Below are positions 61,042-64,000 of a stretch of DNA of 64,000 nt, in pieces (the first letter of the stretch is position 1; each line of letters starts with the position of its first letter). Below the pieces are notes generated by a model that saw only the letters and a program-made list of their open reading frames with translations, did no database searches and was not told the DNA's origin. A program made the position numbers and the translations under genes. The DNA comes from Selenomonadales bacterium 4137-cl (lineage in GTDB: Bacteria > Bacillota > Negativicutes > Sporomusales > UBA7701), in assembly GCA_032334055.1 (NCBI GenBank), contig JAUOZS010000001.1, positions 2,950,501 through 3,014,500 on the forward strand, given 5' to 3'.

Positions 61042-61296
61042 CTACATCGTGCCCAGTTCTTCCGGCGGCGTCCTGGTGATAACACCCGCCGCCATCAACT
61101 GATTGACGATGTCCTCATGGACCGTCAGCGATCTCACAAAGCCCTCCAGCGGCATGATTATCCTGCTGCTGACGTCCATGACCGGCTGGCCGTTGTCGCT
61201 CGCCAGTTGAGGCTGCACCGTCACAAAATCGATGCGGACAAGATTTCCGGTTATGTGGATGGCGCTGATCCCGTCAGCGAAAATCTCCTGCTGCAT
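61042..61296 (-). CDS. Small protein of unknown function
   Basis: An 84-aa soluble protein: MQQEIFADGISAIHITGNL, then RIDFVTVQP and SSRIIMPLEGFVRSL. The order beta-rich start, then SRIIMP and a helix is loosely like the DUF3467 pattern, a guess only. It has a good SD (GGGAGGATGACAG before the ATG) and its own terminator. Confidence 0.7.
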   Translation of the reverse strand: MQQEIFADGISAIHITGNLVRIDFVTVQPQLASDNGQPVMDVSSRIIMPLEGFVRSLTVHEDIVNQLMAAGVITRTPPEELGTM

Positions 61297-61488
61297 TGTC
61301 TGTCATCCTCCCTCAATGCTTTTATAATACCCCCAAAAGCCAATTAAACAAGTTTCGTCGATAACCGCCTTTTTCCTCCTCCGGATCCGGCCCTCGCCGT
61401 ATTTTTCCAGTCCCCGCTCCGTTACCATTCCCCCGCCGGCGTCGTTTAATAGTACGTGGCAAATAATAAATAAAGACAGGAGGTCTCG

Positions 61489-61932
61489 ATGAACACCATG
61501 CGCACCAAAAAAGCGGCCAGCTTCTTCGCCGTGCTTCTGCTATCGGGAACCCTGCTTCTCGGCGGCTGCGTCAACCTCACCCAAACCGACTCCCCGTCCA
61601 CGCCGTCCGTGCCCTCCGGACCGTCGACCGGCGCCAGGGAAGTCAAAGTCGTCTACAACTACAACGACACCGACAAAGTACAGCTTTCCGGCAACGACCT
61701 CGTGCTGAAAGTCGGCGAAAAACTCGTCCTCCAGCCCGCCGCCGGCCTCACCAAAAACACCCGCTTCAAATCCGCCGGCAAATACTTCATCGGCGACATC
61801 ATGAAACAGGAAACCGACCAGCACGGCAAAGTCGTATTCACCGCCGTCAAAGCCGGCAAAGGTCAGCTCCAGATTATACCGGATACCGACAAAGAAGACC
61901 GCGCCGTCGATCTCCGAGTTACTGTAGAGTAA
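61489..61932 (+). CDS. Lipoprotein of unknown function
   Basis: A 147-aa protein with a type II signal peptide; lipobox LLLGGC gives Cys27 as the lipidated residue. A Ser/Pro/Thr linker follows, then a beta-rich domain (YNYNDTDKVQLSGNDLVLKVGE... KAGKGQLQIIPDTDKEDRAVDLRVTVE) that resembles a bacterial Ig-like or chagasin-like fold; the latter is a guess. AGGAGG lies before the ATG. It lies between repeats R7 and R8. Confidence 0.82.
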   Translation: MNTMRTKKAASFFAVLLLSGTLLLGGCVNLTQTDSPSTPSVPSGPSTGAREVKVVYNYNDTDKVQLSGNDLVLKVGEKLVLQPAAGLTKNTRFKSAGKYFIGDIMKQETDQHGKVVFTAVKAGKGQLQIIPDTDKEDRAVDLRVTVE

Positions 61933-61940
61933 AGTTCAGG

Positions 61941-62123
61941 GGGATTGGCGATAAGGCCCCATCTGCGGCGTTGCTCCTCGGCTGCCATCCTCAGCGTACG
62001 TTCGTGTACGCACGATGCTGTTAAACCGATCCTGTGCAAACAACGCATCTAAACATCGTCGCGGAGGAAACGGTGGTGTCAGCCTCCGGTGCGCCTTGCA
62101 TCTGGTGCCTTCTAGCCAATCCC
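61941..62123. repeat. Intergenic palindromic element, copy R8 with internal insertion
   Basis: Left core CCATCTGCGGCGTTGCTCC, right core GTGCGCCTTGCATCTGG. Arms GGGATTGGCGATAAGGC and GCCTTCTAGCCAATCCC pair except for three bases. Compared with R7 it has about 60 extra bases after GTGTACGC, bounded by ACGATG and CATCGT. It starts nine bases past the lipoprotein stop. The stretch 62124-62286 is GC-rich and shows no gene. Confidence 0.85.
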
Positions 62124-62286
62124 GGCTGTCAAGGGAAGGCCGGAGGCGTCGGGGAAAGCAGGCGTGCTGCGCCGTTGGCGACGGTACGGCTGTGTCGGCC
62201 CGAGCCTACGGCGCGTTCAGCCGCAGCCACGCGAGCGGCGATGCGGCTTTCGCCCGCAGCACTAACATTGTGCCCAGGAACGATAA

Positions 62287-62324
62287 AGACCGTCTAAAGC
62301 AGTAGCTTCAGACGGTCTCTTTTT
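62287..62324 (+). terminator. Terminator before the alpha/beta hydrolase 3' end
   Basis: AGACCGTCT (62287-62295) pairs with AGACGGTCT (62310-62318), followed on the plus strand by CTTTTTT. The minus-strand T run is short (TTT), so it may work for both directions, better for plus. Confidence 0.75.
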
Positions 62325-63211
62325 TATCCCCTCGCGAACGCTTCGCGGAGCTTGTCCGCGATCAGGTCCCACGCCGCCAGCGCCGCCTCCTGCGGTCCAA
62401 AGTGAGTGAAAGCGTGCATGCAGCCGGCAAACTCCCGGTAAGCGACCTCCACCCCCGCCGCCTTAAGGCGCGCCGCGTACCGCTCCCCGTCGCCCCGGAT
62501 CGGGTCCAGTTCCGCCGTGATCACCAGCGCCGGCGGCAGTCCTGAAAGATCGTCGGCTAAGAGCGGCGAAAGCAGCGGATTGCGCTTATCTTCCGGGGAA
62601 TTCACATAGCAGGCGGTGAAAAACTCCCGCGTCGCCGGCGTCAGCAGCTTGTCACCGGTCACCACCTCATAAGGGTCGACCGTCAGATCGAGTGGCGGAT
62701 AATCCAGCACCTGATACACGATGGAAAACTCCCGCCGCTCTTTCGCCAGCAGGCATAGCCCCGCCGCCAGGTTGCCGCCCGCGCTGTGGCCGCCCACGGC
62801 AATCCGCCCGGCGTCCACGCCCAGCCCGGCCGCATTGGCGCACAGCCACCTCGCGACAGCGTAGCACTCCTCCAGCGCCACCGGGAACTTGTGCTCCGGC
62901 GCCAACCGGTAATCCACGCTGACCACCGCGCATCCCGCCGCGTCGGCGAGCCTGCGGCACCATCCATCGTCGTCCGCGGCGCTGCCCATCACAAACCCGC
63001 CGCCGTGCATGCTCACAAACACCGGCAGAGGCTCCTGCACCTGTCTCACTGGCCTGTACACGAGCACCCGCGTATCGCCCGCGCCCGTCCTCACGGCAAG
63101 CTCGTCCGCCCCGCCCCCGAGCGCGCCCCTGCGGCCGCCAGCCCCGCGGAGCGCGGAATCCCGCCGCGCCGCGATCGCCGCCTTCGCTATACTCACCATA
63201 TCGAATGCCAT
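62324..63211 (-). CDS. Alpha/beta hydrolase, HSL (lipase/esterase) family
   Basis: A 295-aa cytosolic esterase-like protein. The oxyanion motif is MHGGGFVMG, the nucleophile Ser is in GGHSAGGN, the acid is in ELDPIRGDG and the His in CMHAFTHF. All catalytic parts are intact. Natural substrate unknown. ATG follows GGGGGAG and lies 26 bases after uppP on the same strand. Confidence 0.93.
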   Translation of the reverse strand: MAFDMVSIAKAAIAARRDSALRGAGGRRGALGGGADELAVRTGAGDTRVLVYRPVRQVQEPLPVFVSMHGGGFVMGSAADDDGWCRRLADAAGCAVVSVDYRLAPEHKFPVALEECYAVARWLCANAAGLGVDAGRIAVGGHSAGGNLAAGLCLLAKERREFSIVYQVLDYPPLDLTVDPYEVVTGDKLLTPATREFFTACYVNSPEDKRNPLLSPLLADDLSGLPPALVITAELDPIRGDGERYAARLKAAGVEVAYREFAGCMHAFTHFGPQEAALAAWDLIADKLREAFARG

Positions 63212-63237
63212 CAGTTACTCCCCCGGGGTCCGGCCGC

Positions 63238-64000
63238 TCAACGCATAAAGAAATACCAGTACGACACGGCCGCCAGCACGAAGCGATAATAAGCGAACGA
63301 CGCCAGCGTCGACCTGTTCAGGAAACGCAGGAACCACACGATCGAGATATAGGCGACGACGAACGACACCACGAAACCGACGGCGATCATCGCCAGATCG
63401 TCGCCGCTGAGCCTGTCCAGGATTTTCAGCAGGTCGTACACGCACGCCATCAGCATCAACGGCACAGCGATAATAAACGAAAACTCGGCCGCCGCCGTGC
63501 GGCTCATGCCGAACAGCAACCCGCCGGCGATCGTCGATCCCGACCGTGAAAAGCCCGGCCACAGCGACAATATCTGGAACAGGCCCACGAAAAAAGCCTG
63601 CCTGACAGTCATATCCTCTACGTCGCGGACCACCGGCCGCCTGGCGGCCTTCTCGGCGACCAGCATCAGCACCGCCCCCGCCACCAGCCCGATAATGACC
63701 GTTAAATCGGAAAACAGGTACATCTTGATCGGCTTGTGGAGCAGGTAGCCCACCGCTCCCACCGGCACGATGCCGGCGGCCACATGCCAGGCCGACAGCC
63801 CGTCGGTGCTGGTAAGGCGCCTGAGGTCCATCATCCGCAGGAACTTGTCGCGATACAGGATGAAAACCGACAGGATGGCCCCCAACTGGATGAACACCAT
63901 GAAAACGCTGGCCTTCTCCCCCTCGTAACCCAGCAGCGATCCGGTCAGGATCATATGCCCGGTGGACGAAACGGGCAGAAACTCGGTCAGCCCCTCAACG
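63238..64000 (-). CDS. uppP: Undecaprenyl-diphosphatase UppP (partial, 5' end outside window)
   Basis: About 254 codons of the BacA/UppP family; the start lies beyond the right edge. The first visible motif is EGLTEFLPVSSTGH (from 63999 leftwards) and the second is SLWPGFSRSGSTI, which together form the active site. Seven or so membrane helices are visible. The enzyme recycles undecaprenyl diphosphate for peptidoglycan synthesis and gives bacitracin tolerance. Confidence 0.96.
   Translation of the reverse strand, partial: VEGLTEFLPVSSTGHMILTGSLLGYEGEKASVFMVFIQLGAILSVFILYRDKFLRMMDLRRLTSTDGLSAWHVAAGIVPVGAVGYLLHKPIKMYLFSDLTVIIGLVAGAVLMLVAEKAARRPVVRDVEDMTVRQAFFVGLFQILSLWPGFSRSGSTIAGGLLFGMSRTAAAEFSFIIAVPLMLMACVYDLLKILDRLSGDDLAMIAVGFVVSFVVAYISIVWFLRFLNRSTLASFAYYRFVLAAVSYWYFFMR

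Noticed and set aside
60853..61347. Open frames over R5, R7 and R8 sharing the peptide VSLRCALHL
   Set aside because: They come from the shared repeat core, not from related proteins; no SD.

Overview
The window comes from a GC-rich, spore-forming member of the Bacillota. Evidence for this is the Firmicutes-type S10-spc-alpha ribosomal cluster (adk, map, a KOW protein and infA before rpmJ, with rpoA and rplQ followed by two ecfA genes, ecfT, truA, rplM and rpsI), the spore-cortex amidase cwlD, a diadenylate cyclase cdaA-cdaR pair, and sigma-A promoters of TTGACA-N17-TATAAT type. The GC content and the four-Cys EF-Tu insert would suit the Negativicutes (Sporomusaceae-like). That placement is inference from protein character, not a database result.

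Layout, left to right. (1) 1-1382: cdaR (cut by the window edge) and cdaA on the minus strand, c-di-AMP synthesis. (2) 1517-10172: a minus-strand arginine operon, argJ-argB-argD-argF-GNAT-argG-argH, ending in a branched-chain aminotransferase gene. argC is absent from its usual first position. (3) 10374-10718: five 69-bp tandem repeats, then dedA on the plus strand. (4) 11497-14589: cwlD with the three genes of an AmmeMemoRadiSam-type cluster. (5) 14907-16362: a GT51 transglycosylase and an exported protein of unknown function. (6) 16486-52968 and on to 57133: one long minus-strand series of information-processing genes. Read in the direction of transcription it is tRNA-Thr-Tyr-fMet-Thr-Met, a PrcB-like exported protein, tuf, a VOC protein, rpmG, tRNA-Trp, secE, nusG, rplK, rplA, rplJ, rplL, rpoB, rpoC, an L7Ae-like gene, rpsL, rpsG, fusA, the second tuf, the complete S10/spc/alpha clusters, ecfA1-ecfA2-ecfT, truA, rplM and rpsI. 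(7) 57534-64000: an HD-GYP protein, a metallophosphoesterase, an MBL-fold hydrolase, a small unknown, a lipoprotein, an alpha/beta hydrolase and uppP (cut by the right edge).

Regulation visible in the sequence: sigma-A promoters before the tRNA cluster, rpmG, rpoB, the L7Ae-like gene and rplM; an L10-type leader with terminator before rplJ; two copies of an L1-site-like motif before rplK and before rplA; a terminator after rplL followed by a separate rpoB promoter and a second attenuator-like hairpin; strong terminators after the tRNA cluster, tuf, mtgA, rpsI and ilvE.

The most unusual signal is a family of eight intergenic elements (about 45-185 bp) sharing a core that begins near CATCTGCGGCGTTGC and ends near GCGCCTTGCATCTG. 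Their outer arms differ in sequence from copy to copy yet pair with each other inside each copy. They mostly sit at gene 3' ends, two of them overlapping stop codons. The elements either have covarying arms or have inserted into pre-existing hairpins. Other points worth attention are the alternating A-B-A-B-A 69-bp tandem array, a hairpin lying between the Shine-Dalgarno and start codon of the MBL-fold gene, and a four-cysteine insert in both EF-Tu copies.
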